Assembly (NCBI GenBank): GCA_000702025.1
Contig: KL370850.1
Location: 286,359 to 350,358 of the forward strand
Direction of reading: 5' to 3'
DNA length: 64,000 nt
Source of the DNA: Blautia schinkii DSM 10518
GTDB taxonomy: Bacteria; Bacillota; Clostridia; Lachnospirales; Lachnospiraceae
Position 1 is the stretch's first letter, and each line of letters starts with the position of its first letter. The position numbers and the translations under genes are program-made. The notes beneath the pieces were generated by a model that made no database searches, was not told the DNA's origin, and worked only from the letters and a program-made list of their open reading frames with translations. Shown in pieces: positions 17,997-25,247 of the stretch.

Positions 17997-18638
17997 CTAC
18001 TCCACAACCGCCCTGGCGAAAAATTGTGGCAGATGGAAATTCGGCGTGTCGCTTCCGACTTCTGAAAAGCTTGCGTAATGCTCGATTTCCGCAGTCTCGG
18101 ATATCTTATAAAAATTACAGTATAATTCTGTTCCCGGTTTTGACAAGTCCACCCCGCTGATTTCTTTCAAAAAAGTTTCAGGAAACAACACATGAACTTT
18201 CCAGTAATCTTCCTTCACCGCCGCCCCCGGTGAGGCAAGAGCATAAATCTCCGGTGAAAGAAATGAACGGTTCTTACGCCCCTCTCCATACTTAGCGTAC
18301 ATCACCCCATTAGCGTTTATCTCGAAATTCAGATATAGAGAATCTCCAGTCATCCTGCCCTCTTTCCCCGGAAATCCCACGAAGATTTCCATGGCACTGT
18401 CGTCACATACACGGCCCCCTTTATCGGACACAAACCGCCCCTCCGGGTCCACACAGTCTCTCTTTGGATTTGCCTCTTTACAATACATTTCCACGTACAA
18501 TCCCTGTCCTTCCACAAAGCCCATATAGCCGTACGTCTCGGGCTTCGGCCCGTCCACCCACTGGAAATGATTTACCTCAAACCGTTGGCAGTTGGTTATC
18601 TCCTCTCTGCTTTTTATCCTCTTCACCAGATATTCCAC
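17997..18638 (-). CDS. CBM9-like carbohydrate-binding family protein
   Basis: A 213-residue protein without signal peptide, resembling the carbohydrate-binding family 9-like proteins of Firmicutes: FQWVDGPKPETYGYMGFVEGQGLYVEMYCKE, DSAMEIFVGF, YLNFEINANGVMYAKYGEGR, YWKVHVLFPETF and the terminal NFHLPQFFARAVVE. The fold is a beta sandwich that in other proteins binds sugars. No catalytic residues are recognised, and the lack of a secretion signal leaves the role open. It ends about 140 nt upstream of ptsH, with no clear terminator between. Confidence 0.75.
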   Translation of the reverse strand: MEYLVKRIKSREEITNCQRFEVNHFQWVDGPKPETYGYMGFVEGQGLYVEMYCKEANPKRDCVDPEGRFVSDKGGRVCDDSAMEIFVGFPGKEGRMTGDSLYLNFEINANGVMYAKYGEGRKNRSFLSPEIYALASPGAAVKEDYWKVHVLFPETFLKEISGVDLSKPGTELYCNFYKISETAEIEHYASFSEVGSDTPNFHLPQFFARAVVE

Positions 18639-18777
18639 AATCCTACCTCCACACTTATGCTTGATGTATTTTGATGTACTATTAATACACTTTTAATGAA
18701 TCATTCGATGTACTTTTAATGAATTATATTGTATAAACATTATATGCTTCGGCACATACTATGTCAACACAGCTCGC

Positions 18778-18865
18778 ATCCTGTGAAAATTCTGTCTTCA
18801 TCCTACGAAAATTCTGCCAGCATCCTATTAGGGTTCTGATTGTATCTTGTAAAAGTCTGTATAAT
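18778..18865. repeat. Degenerate 22-bp tandem repeat, four units
   Basis: Units begin at 18778, 18800, 18822 and 18844 and are variants of ATCCTGTGAAAATTCTGTCT. A further partial copy may lie near 18889. The 309-nt gap 18639-18947 otherwise holds AT-rich repeats (TACACTTTTAATGAAT at about 18686 and a related copy at about 18710). Because 22 is not a multiple of three, the 77-codon frame across it is unlikely to be a gene. Confidence 0.55.
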
Positions 18866-18947
18866 GCAGGTTTATTTGATATCCCGTAAAGGAATCTTAT
18901 TAACCAGCCAAGAGTAAGCCACAATACTACGGCACAGCCCACATGCT

Positions 18948-19979
18948 CTAATTCCACCGCGCATTTTTCGCCCGAAAGCCTTTGCTTCCTATATAAATAA
19001 TAAGGGAAACCAGCGGCCAGGCCATCGCCTTGATTCCCGCGATCATCTGCTCTGTCTGGGTCACTGTTTTGGGAAGCATGAGGTAAAGCTTGAGCTTAGC
19101 GCTCTCCTGGGCAATTTTATCCGGCCAGAACTGAAAATCCGACCACTTGCCCGGTATCCAGTCCACAGGTATCCGCACATATCTCACCACAAAGAAAACC
19201 GCCAGTACACCAATCAGAGCACACGCTCCGGTCCAGAACCAATACTCCTTATGCTGCTCCCGGTATTTCTTCCGCTCCCGGAAAGCACTTAAGAACAGCT
19301 CCACTGCCATGGTCCCCGGGAAAAGAATGAGAATGATCAGGGCTGCAGCATTCACTATATCCCCGTCCACAATACTCCCCGACAATCCATAGCTCATCAA
19401 AAGCTTCTCCGCGGCACTCTGCTCCGTCTCCCCTGGCTTTGGCCGCACAAACGCTCTTGTATACACAGTCTCCTTATCCTTCGGACGAATGACCATCACG
19501 CTTTGCTTCCAGGGAAGCACCTTACGCACCTGGTAGGTATCTCCCCCAAGCGTAATCTCCCCACCCTCAGCCATAGCGCTGCCAAACAAGGAAACCGCCG
19601 TACTTCTGTCAATAAGACACCCGCTTCTGTCTTCCTCGGCTAGTCCGGCTGCTTTCCAATCGTATAAACCGGCCTTGCCTAAAAGTCCCACAACCAGGAC
19701 TTGAGACTGACGTGAATATTCCTGCTGTACCACCTTTCGGATACCCCCGTCCCAATAAAAACACACATCCGCAGGGGTTTCTCGCTCCTGTTCTGAGGTT
19801 ATGATTTCCTCCACACGTCCCTGATTTGGATATACAGAGGATAAGAAAATATTTACCGCCGCGTTTTTCTCTGTGCCCAGATAGGCTTTCATTCCACAGA
19901 GATAGGTGATGGCGATCAAAAGCCAAATGATCAGGCACCTTCCATAATAAATCAAAGCTGCCTGACGCCGGCCCGTCAT
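18948..19979 (-). CDS. FtsX/MacB-like membrane protein without partner ATPase
   Basis: A 343-residue membrane protein. It has one N-terminal span (CLIIWLLIAITYLCGM, about 13-30), an outside domain of some 180 residues that resembles a reduced MacB periplasmic core domain (IDRSTAVSLFGSAMAEGGEITLGGDTYQVRKVL), then three spans (IVNAAALIILILFPGTMAVEL; WFWTGACALIGVLAVFFVV; AMAWPLVSLIIYIG). This is the 1+3 topology of FtsX/MacB permeases. It overlaps the HlyD-type adaptor by ATGA and is the last gene of an operon with two sugar-type permeases. No ATPase is encoded nearby. The family link is by topology and short motifs, so the assignment is tentative and the role unknown. Confidence 0.65.
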   Translation of the reverse strand: MTGRRQAALIYYGRCLIIWLLIAITYLCGMKAYLGTEKNAAVNIFLSSVYPNQGRVEEIITSEQERETPADVCFYWDGGIRKVVQQEYSRQSQVLVVGLLGKAGLYDWKAAGLAEEDRSGCLIDRSTAVSLFGSAMAEGGEITLGGDTYQVRKVLPWKQSVMVIRPKDKETVYTRAFVRPKPGETEQSAAEKLLMSYGLSGSIVDGDIVNAAALIILILFPGTMAVELFLSAFRERKKYREQHKEYWFWTGACALIGVLAVFFVVRYVRIPVDWIPGKWSDFQFWPDKIAQESAKLKLYLMLPKTVTQTEQMIAGIKAMAWPLVSLIIYIGSKGFRAKNARWN

Positions 19980-21319
19980 GAATCCTGCAGCCGCACCCGG
20001 CTGCCTGAGGTAATCTCTCGGTCAGAATCAGCGATCACCTTCTGGTCACTTGAAAGATTTCCCTCCTCCAATGCCGCAAGGGTCTCATTTTTATCCTTAA
20101 CCCTTACCTCCACCTGCCTTGCCACCAGCACCTCGCCCAATACCGTATCCTGGGTGTCCACCACATACACAAATTTCTGCCCGTTGTTTTCATGGAGGGC
20201 GGAAAGAGGCACACAGGAACTGTACGGTCCTGCTGACTTGGATACCGTAAACTCTGCTGTTTCGCCGATATTCATAGCTTTTTCCGGTATACTGATGGAA
20301 ATAATGCGGGAATCGGGGTCTGCATCGTCCTCTTTAATGGACTCTACCACGGTATTCTCAATCAACTTACCACTGCTGTTTTTGACTTCAGCCTTTCCGC
20401 CCACCTCTACATATTTGAGGTCGTTCTTAGTGATCACACCTGTCATACGCAGCTTCCCTTTTGTCTCATAAAGCACCATTGCTGCCTCCTGGCCTGTCAG
20501 ACTGCCGGTAGCAGCGGAAATACTTTTTATAACTCCATTGATAGGAGCTTTAATTTGTCCTTTTCTTTTATTTAGTTTTTTAAGTGTCTTAAGCTCATCC
20601 GAAGCCTTGCTTAATTTCTGCCGGGAATTTTCCAGACTGCCGTCCGCAGCCTCCTCAAGCTTCGCATCCTCAATCTCACGCTCCGCGGCCAGTACCTCCT
20701 GGTTTCTCTGCATGATCACCTGATTAAGCGCCTCCTCACGGGAACGTATCTCATCCAGAAGCGCCTGCTCCTGTGACGTATCTCTCTGTCGGTCTGTAAA
20801 GCCCAGCGCATCATAGAAGTTCTGCAGCTTCTGCCGTGCCACATCCACCTCCATCCTCGCATTGGCCATATTAATATCCCCGTTTTCCACCGCAACATTA
20901 TAGTTCTCCTCAGCTCTTCTTAACGCATAGGATTTCTTTTCTCCGTCCACAGTTTCCTGGCTTTCCAGATCCCGCACCTCACGAGTAAGCTGGTCCACCT
21001 CAGCCTGCTTTTCCGATATCGATTTCTTAAGGCTGTCAGCGGAAAGACGCATGAGCACGTCCCCCTTAGTGACTGCCTGCCCCTCCTGCACCAGCACCTG
21101 GGCGATCTTCTGTCCTTCGTAAGCAAATACCGCACGTTCCCGGATTCCTTCCACCTTACCGCTTCCTGTAACCTTATGGGTAATCACCTGATTCTGTATG
21201 GATTTTGCACTGATCCTGGCCACATTCACCGAATCTGCCGCACGGGACAGCACGGTAAACAAAAACATTACCGCAAAAAACAATACCAGCCATTTTATTA
21301 ATTTCTTCTGTCTCATCAT
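19976..21319 (-). CDS. HlyD/MacA-type adaptor (membrane fusion) protein
   Basis: A 447-residue adaptor with an N-terminal membrane span (LIKWLVLFFAVMFLFTVLS). It has a split lipoyl domain (VTGSGKVEG...EGQKIAQVLVQEGQAVTKGDVLMRL and GQIKAPINGVIKSISAATGS), a long coiled-coil hairpin between them (about 85-240) and a C-terminal beta-barrel/MPD region. Such adaptors normally join exporters of the MacAB type. Here it sits behind two MalF/MalG-type import permeases and ahead of an FtsX-like protein, an unusual mix. The ATG at 21319 follows AAGGAG. It is coupled to both neighbours (5-nt gap upstream, ATGA overlap downstream). Confidence 0.85.
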   Translation of the reverse strand: MMRQKKLIKWLVLFFAVMFLFTVLSRAADSVNVARISAKSIQNQVITHKVTGSGKVEGIRERAVFAYEGQKIAQVLVQEGQAVTKGDVLMRLSADSLKKSISEKQAEVDQLTREVRDLESQETVDGEKKSYALRRAEENYNVAVENGDINMANARMEVDVARQKLQNFYDALGFTDRQRDTSQEQALLDEIRSREEALNQVIMQRNQEVLAAEREIEDAKLEEAADGSLENSRQKLSKASDELKTLKKLNKRKGQIKAPINGVIKSISAATGSLTGQEAAMVLYETKGKLRMTGVITKNDLKYVEVGGKAEVKNSSGKLIENTVVESIKEDDADPDSRIISISIPEKAMNIGETAEFTVSKSAGPYSSCVPLSALHENNGQKFVYVVDTQDTVLGEVLVARQVEVRVKDKNETLAALEEGNLSSDQKVIADSDREITSGSRVRLQDS

Positions 21320-21324
21320 CTCAT

Positions 21325-22161
21325 CTACTCCTTAATCGCTGTGGAAATAATCCCCTGTTCCAGATAATCCTGCCCTGCCAGAAATACCAGCACTGCCGGC
21401 AGCAGCACGACCACCGAGGCCGCAAAAGCCAGACCTGCACGCTCCATGTTGATATTCGGCAGAAACAGCGAAAGCGGCCACAGTTCTTTTGTTTTTAAAA
21501 ATGCCATAGGCTGTTCAATCAGATTCCAATATTCCAGAAATCCCAACACCATCGCAGAAATAATGCCCGGCGAACCCAGAGGAATCCCCACCCGTATGAA
21601 TAACTGCAGCTCCCCCGCACCATCAAGCCTGGCCGATTCCATCAAAGCCTCCGGAATCCCTTCAAAGAACCGGTACATGATAAAAACCGGAAAAGTAGAA
21701 AACATTGCCGGAAGGATAATTCCCGCCAAGGTATCAAGAAGCAACAGCTTATCCAAAACCAGATAATTACTGAGCATCATCACCTGAAAGGGCATCATCA
21801 TCAAGGCAATATAAATGGTAAACAATACCTTTTTTCCCGGGAAGCGGAACCTGGCAAAGCCCCATGCAGCAGGAACGCCCACCAGAAGCTGTCCGCCCAG
21901 TATTCCTACGGTAAGCTTCACAGAATTCCAGAACATCACGAAAAACTCCGGCGAATCCAACAAAAGCTCCACATACGAGCGCAGCGTAGGAAACTGCGGC
22001 AGCGGCTTCCAGGATGCGAAACCTGAAGTCCCCTCCAATACAGGAAGCAGCAGCTCCTTTAACTCGGATTTTCCCATAAGCGAGCCAATCACCAGGAAAA
22101 TAACTGGAAACACAGCAATAAAGGCCATGACCGCAAGCAGTCCAGTAAGCACCTTTTTCAT
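21325..22161 (-). CDS. ABC permease, MalG type
   Basis: A 278-residue permease with about six spans and the EAA loop ESARLDGAGELQLFIRVGIPLGSPGI. By family it forms the channel of a carbohydrate-type importer with the preceding gene. The RBS GGAGGA overlaps the end of that gene, 3 nt upstream. The cognate receptor is probably the propeller-fused lipoprotein at 25248-27644, because both transcripts share the same promoter architecture. An ATPase must come from elsewhere. Confidence 0.9.
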   Translation of the reverse strand: MKKVLTGLLAVMAFIAVFPVIFLVIGSLMGKSELKELLLPVLEGTSGFASWKPLPQFPTLRSYVELLLDSPEFFVMFWNSVKLTVGILGGQLLVGVPAAWGFARFRFPGKKVLFTIYIALMMMPFQVMMLSNYLVLDKLLLLDTLAGIILPAMFSTFPVFIMYRFFEGIPEALMESARLDGAGELQLFIRVGIPLGSPGIISAMVLGFLEYWNLIEQPMAFLKTKELWPLSLFLPNINMERAGLAFAASVVVLLPAVLVFLAGQDYLEQGIISTAIKE

Positions 22162-22164
22162 CTG

Positions 22165-23010
22165 TCAGTCCTCCTTTTCCCAGGCCTTCTGCAAAGCCAG
22201 TATTAAGACCAATATTACGATTCCGGTGACCACCGCAGTGGCAGCCATCTTATCCAAAGACAAATCCCGGTACCAGTTATTGAAAAGATGCTGCAAGAGA
22301 TACATTTTTTCCTGCGGATAATCCCCCGCCACCAGATAAGCCTCCCGGAAAACCTTAAAGCCATTCAGCAGGGAAAGGACCACGATTGTAAACAAGGACG
22401 GCAGGAGATTGGGCATGGTGATTTTTGTAAAGCATTTCCACTCCCCGGCTCCGTCCACCTTTGCCGCATCGTAGAGAGACTGTGATATTCCCGATAGTCC
22501 CGCCACCCAGAGCACGATGTCGTATCCCAGATTTCTCCAAATATAGCTCAGAACCAGCACATAAAAAGAAGCGCCTGTATTCATCCAGTCCACCGTAGGC
22601 AGCGAGATTAAAGTAAACACATGATTTAAAAGTCCCTGGCTGTGAAAAAGCAGCTTCCATAATAATACCACCGAGGCCACCGGAATCGCCATGGGCAGCA
22701 AAAACAGGCTTTTCAAAACCTGCATAAAGCGTTTCTGCCTTGTCAGGATTACCGCCACTGCCAGGGACAGGACTACCAAAAGAGGAATACATACACAGAA
22801 AAATCGAATCGTATTCTGCGCTGCCATCTGAAAAGCCTGATTTTCAAAGACTGTGCGGTAATTTTTCAATCCTGTAAACTCCCCGCTCACCGCACTGAAA
22901 AACGAGCGCCGGATCACATCTATGTAAGGAACCAGCCAAAACAGGCTCACACCCAAAAGGCTTGGAAGTATAAACAAAAGACCCTTATAGGCCTGACTAC
23001 GTTTTCTCAT
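22165..23010 (-). CDS. ABC permease, MalF type
   Basis: A 281-residue permease, first gene of the module operon. Membrane spans are clear (LLFILPSLLGVSLFWLVPYI onward), and the EAA loop reads DAAKVDGAGEWKCFTKITMP. The ATG at 23010 follows GAGG at 8 nt. The promoter at 23046-23079 has the tandem TTTAGAG box shared with three other promoters of the module, so expression is expected to depend on the OmpR-type regulator at 23280. Confidence 0.9.
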   Translation of the reverse strand: MRKRSQAYKGLLFILPSLLGVSLFWLVPYIDVIRRSFFSAVSGEFTGLKNYRTVFENQAFQMAAQNTIRFFCVCIPLLVVLSLAVAVILTRQKRFMQVLKSLFLLPMAIPVASVVLLWKLLFHSQGLLNHVFTLISLPTVDWMNTGASFYVLVLSYIWRNLGYDIVLWVAGLSGISQSLYDAAKVDGAGEWKCFTKITMPNLLPSLFTIVVLSLLNGFKVFREAYLVAGDYPQEKMYLLQHLFNNWYRDLSLDKMAATAVVTGIVILVLILALQKAWEKED

Positions 23011-23045
23011 AATTCTGCCTCATTTCTAAGATATTTGATAATTCA

Positions 23046-23079
23046 AGAATAACACGGCAATCTCTAAGCTTCCTCTAAA
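23046..23079 (-). promoter_or_regulatory. Tandem TTTAGAG promoter of the permease/adaptor operon
   Basis: Minus strand: TTTAGAG (23079-23073), 4 nt, CTTAGAG (23068-23062), 10 nt, TATTCT (23051-23046). The repeat period is 11 bp and the second heptamer occupies the region just downstream of the usual -35, as expected for an OmpR-family activator site. Confidence 0.75.
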
Positions 23080-23092
23080 TCCCATATTATTT

Positions 23093-23126
23093 TTTAGAGA
23101 TAGTTTAGAGAATACTGTGGTATAAT
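23093..23126 (+). promoter_or_regulatory. Tandem TTTAGAG promoter of the response-regulator gene
   Basis: TTTAGAG (23093-23099), ATAG, TTTAGAG (23104-23110), 10 nt, TATAAT (23121-23126). This is the best match of the four sites. A second GGTATAATATGAA copy lies about 30 nt downstream, at about 23149-23161. Confidence 0.8.
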
Positions 23127-23193
23127 ATGAATTCAGTGGCCATGGTATAATATGAAAATGGTTAATAAGGCCATACCAGCAGTGTGAAGTAAA

Positions 23194-23255
23194 TTTAGAG
23201 ATATATTTAAAGATATAATATAGAGATATAATATAGAGACACAATTAGAGGCATA
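23194..23255. repeat. 13-bp tandem array in the regulator leader
   Basis: About five units of 12-13 bp related to TATAGAGATATAA run up to the ribosome-binding site of the response-regulator gene. They contain TTTAGAG-like heptamers but at a 12-13 bp period, not the 11 bp of the promoter sites, so they may be decoy sites or an AT-rich minisatellite. Confidence 0.55.
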
Positions 23256-23279
23256 ATTTATGAAAGCAAGGTGTTGAAT

Positions 23280-23957
23280 ATGAGAATATTAATTATTGAA
23301 GATGATGTTGAATTAGCATCCGCCATGAAATTCCGTTTAGAAAAAGAAGAATTTATCGTAGATGTGTGCCATGATGGCGAAGAAGGACTTTATTATATGC
23401 AGGAGCACATTCATGATTTAGTGATATTAGATAGAATGCTGCCATCTATGGACGGCACCCAGGTGCTACGCGAGGCCCGCCGCACACATATTTCCACCCC
23501 GGTAATCTTCCTGACTGCTCTGGGGGAGCTCACCGATAAGGTCACCGGACTGGACTGCGGGGCTGACGATTATATGGTCAAGCCCTTTGCCTTTGAGGAG
23601 CTCATGGCACGTATCCGAAGCATTATGCGCCGGCCGGGTAATTGGGATGATTCTGCCCTGCTCAAACTTGGTGATATCGCCTTTGACCCCGACACCAACC
23701 GTTTGTCCAAGGGGACAAAAGACTGTACACTCTCCAAGCGGGAGGGCGCACTACTCGAAGTCTTTCTGCGCAATCCCGGGCAAATCCTGCCCCGCCCCCT
23801 GCTTCTGAACCGGGTTTGGGGGTTGGAGAGTGACGTGGAGGAAGGTAATCTGGACAATTACATCCACTTTCTGCGCCGCCGTCTCAAAACCGTGGACAGC
23901 AGCATTGTCCTAAAAACCGTACGGGGAGTGGGCTACCAGCTCGAAGTGTTCCGGTAG
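23280..23957 (+). CDS. OmpR-family response regulator
   Basis: A 225-residue regulator. The receiver domain has the acidic pair EDD near residue 8, Asp51 in VILDRMLP and Lys in YMVKPFAFEEL. The C-terminal winged helix (LSKREGALLEVFLRNPGQILPRPLLLNRVWG, LKTVRGVGYQL) binds direct repeats. I use the ATG at 23280, with AAGG 8-9 nt upstream; a GTG at 23271 is weaker. It is separated from its likely kinase (27954) by an AraC gene, a small gene and the lipoprotein gene, but shares the tandem-box promoter with it. It ends 5 nt from the convergent AraC gene. Confidence 0.95.
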   Translation: MRILIIEDDVELASAMKFRLEKEEFIVDVCHDGEEGLYYMQEHIHDLVILDRMLPSMDGTQVLREARRTHISTPVIFLTALGELTDKVTGLDCGADDYMVKPFAFEELMARIRSIMRRPGNWDDSALLKLGDIAFDPDTNRLSKGTKDCTLSKREGALLEVFLRNPGQILPRPLLLNRVWGLESDVEEGNLDNYIHFLRRRLKTVDSSIVLKTVRGVGYQLEVFR

Positions 23958-23962
23958 ACTGC

Positions 23963-24856
23963 CTAAGACTCTCGTTGCAGCAGCTCGTACTGCTTCCGAA
24001 ATGCGCCCGGCGTTTTTCCGCTGATGTTTTTAAATACCTTACCGAAATAGGCCGCGCTGGAAAACCCTGTTTCCATGGCAATATCCGTAACCGGCATATT
24101 TGTTGTCCGAAGGAGTCTTTCCGCTGTCTCAATCCGGTAATCTAAAAGATACTCAAACGGGGTCTTGTGAATGCTCTCCTGGAAGCAGCGCAGACATTCG
24201 CGCTCGCTCACCATAGCGGAAGCCGCAATATCCCTGAGAGATATCTTATTTTGATAGTTTTCGTGAATAAAAACCATCATTGTCTGGATACGTTCCTGAC
24301 TCGCCAGCTTCACCGGAGTATCCTCGTATCTGAGGTTCTCGATTTCTTTCAATAAAAGCACCCATATTTCAGAAAACAGATTTCTTGTCTCAAATTCCAT
24401 ATTTTCCTTTGACTGGAGAAACGAAACCTGCCTCAGCTTTTTGAGCATTTCTGTTTGATATTTATTTTCTCCTCTGATTTCCATGACTTCTATCTTTTTA
24501 TTCTGCAGCACAGGATCCAGATACTTTGTCTCAAAAACACTCTTAAAATGTCCGCTTAAGAATACAGGATGAAACAAATGAGAGTCCAAAATACACTCCT
24601 CCCCATCGTGCGCCTCTCCCACCAAACACAAAACATTTGTGTTGATAAAGCACGCCTCATTCTTATGGAATATATAAGTCTTAGAAGCGGTAACCACTTT
24701 TATGGTTCCACTTACCACATAATCAAATTCCAGCTCCTCATGCCAATGCCAGGGCACCTTCGTTTCCTTCAGATTCACATGGTGCAGAACGTAGGGGTAT
24801 TCAGTATGCAGCCCTTCAATAGCCTCCAATTGGTTCTCCTTAACCCGGATTTTCAT
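23963..24856 (-). CDS. AraC-family regulator with N-terminal cupin
   Basis: A 297-residue regulator. The N-terminal cupin-like domain (YPYVLHHVNLKETKVPWHWHEELEFDYVVSGTIKVV) probably binds a small ligand. The C-terminal double helix-turn-helix (ISLRDIAASAMVSERECLRCFQESIHKTPFEYLLDYRI, PVTDIAMETGFSSAAYFGKVFKNISGKTPGAFR) binds DNA. The ATG at 24856 has AAAGGAGGG 6 nt upstream. The divergent partner is the 58-residue gene at 24996, which shares the 139-nt intergenic region and is its most likely target. Neither carries the TTTAGAG boxes. Confidence 0.92.
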   Translation of the reverse strand: MKIRVKENQLEAIEGLHTEYPYVLHHVNLKETKVPWHWHEELEFDYVVSGTIKVVTASKTYIFHKNEACFINTNVLCLVGEAHDGEECILDSHLFHPVFLSGHFKSVFETKYLDPVLQNKKIEVMEIRGENKYQTEMLKKLRQVSFLQSKENMEFETRNLFSEIWVLLLKEIENLRYEDTPVKLASQERIQTMMVFIHENYQNKISLRDIAASAMVSERECLRCFQESIHKTPFEYLLDYRIETAERLLRTTNMPVTDIAMETGFSSAAYFGKVFKNISGKTPGAFRKQYELLQRES

Positions 24857-24995
24857 ACGCGTCCCTCCTTTCTTATAATTATCCAAAAATTGTGTCGCTA
24901 TTTTTATATAAAATGGCGTAAATCAAATAGTTTTCAACACTTAATTGTAGGATAATTATATCAAAAGATTCAGCAGACGTAAAGGAGGGGTTTCT

Positions 24996-25172
24996 ATGCT
25001 TTATGATACATTTAGATATGTTAGAGAATTTGCCTTGTTATATCCCGATAAGATAACCAGCCTTACAGAAGAAGAACTCCTGGCTTTTATGGAGGATAAA
25101 TATACTCCTATACAAACACCTGCCGCAGAATGCTCTTCTGAGCTCCCTGAGCAGGAACGGCTGGCCGGATGA
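24996..25172 (+). CDS. Small hypothetical protein, 58 residues
   Basis: ATG at 24996 preceded by a perfect AAAGGAGGGG at 5-6 nt, ending in TGA at 25170-25172. The product begins MLYDTFRYVREFALLYPDKI, continues TSLTEEELLAFMEDKY and ends with a Pro/Glu-rich tail. It is soluble and acidic, with one cysteine and no signal. I do not recognise the family. The strong ribosome-binding site, normal codon use and divergent placement from an AraC gene support a real gene. Its transcript ends at the hairpin 25197-25234. Confidence 0.7.
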   Translation: MLYDTFRYVREFALLYPDKITSLTEEELLAFMEDKYTPIQTPAAECSSELPEQERLAG

Positions 25173-25192
25173 ACTTGACTGAACAAAGGCTT

Positions 25193-25234
25193 AAAAACTG
25201 CCGCTTTACGACTCTTATATCGCAAAGCGGCAGT
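25193..25234 (-). terminator. Terminator between the lipoprotein and the small gene
   Basis: A perfect 11-bp stem, ACTGCCGCTTT / AAAGCGGCAGT, with arms at 25197-25207 and 25224-25234. On the minus strand it is followed by TTTTTAAG, so it mainly ends the lipoprotein transcript; on the plus strand it may also slow the small-gene transcript. Confidence 0.8.
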
Positions 25235-25247
25235 CACTCTCTGAGTT

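Noticed and set aside
18724-18957. A 77-codon minus-strand frame after the FtsX-like gene, with a hydrophobic N-terminal segment
   Set aside because: It overlaps the preceding stop, has no ribosome-binding site at a fitting distance, and half of it is a 22-bp tandem repeat whose unit is not a multiple of three.
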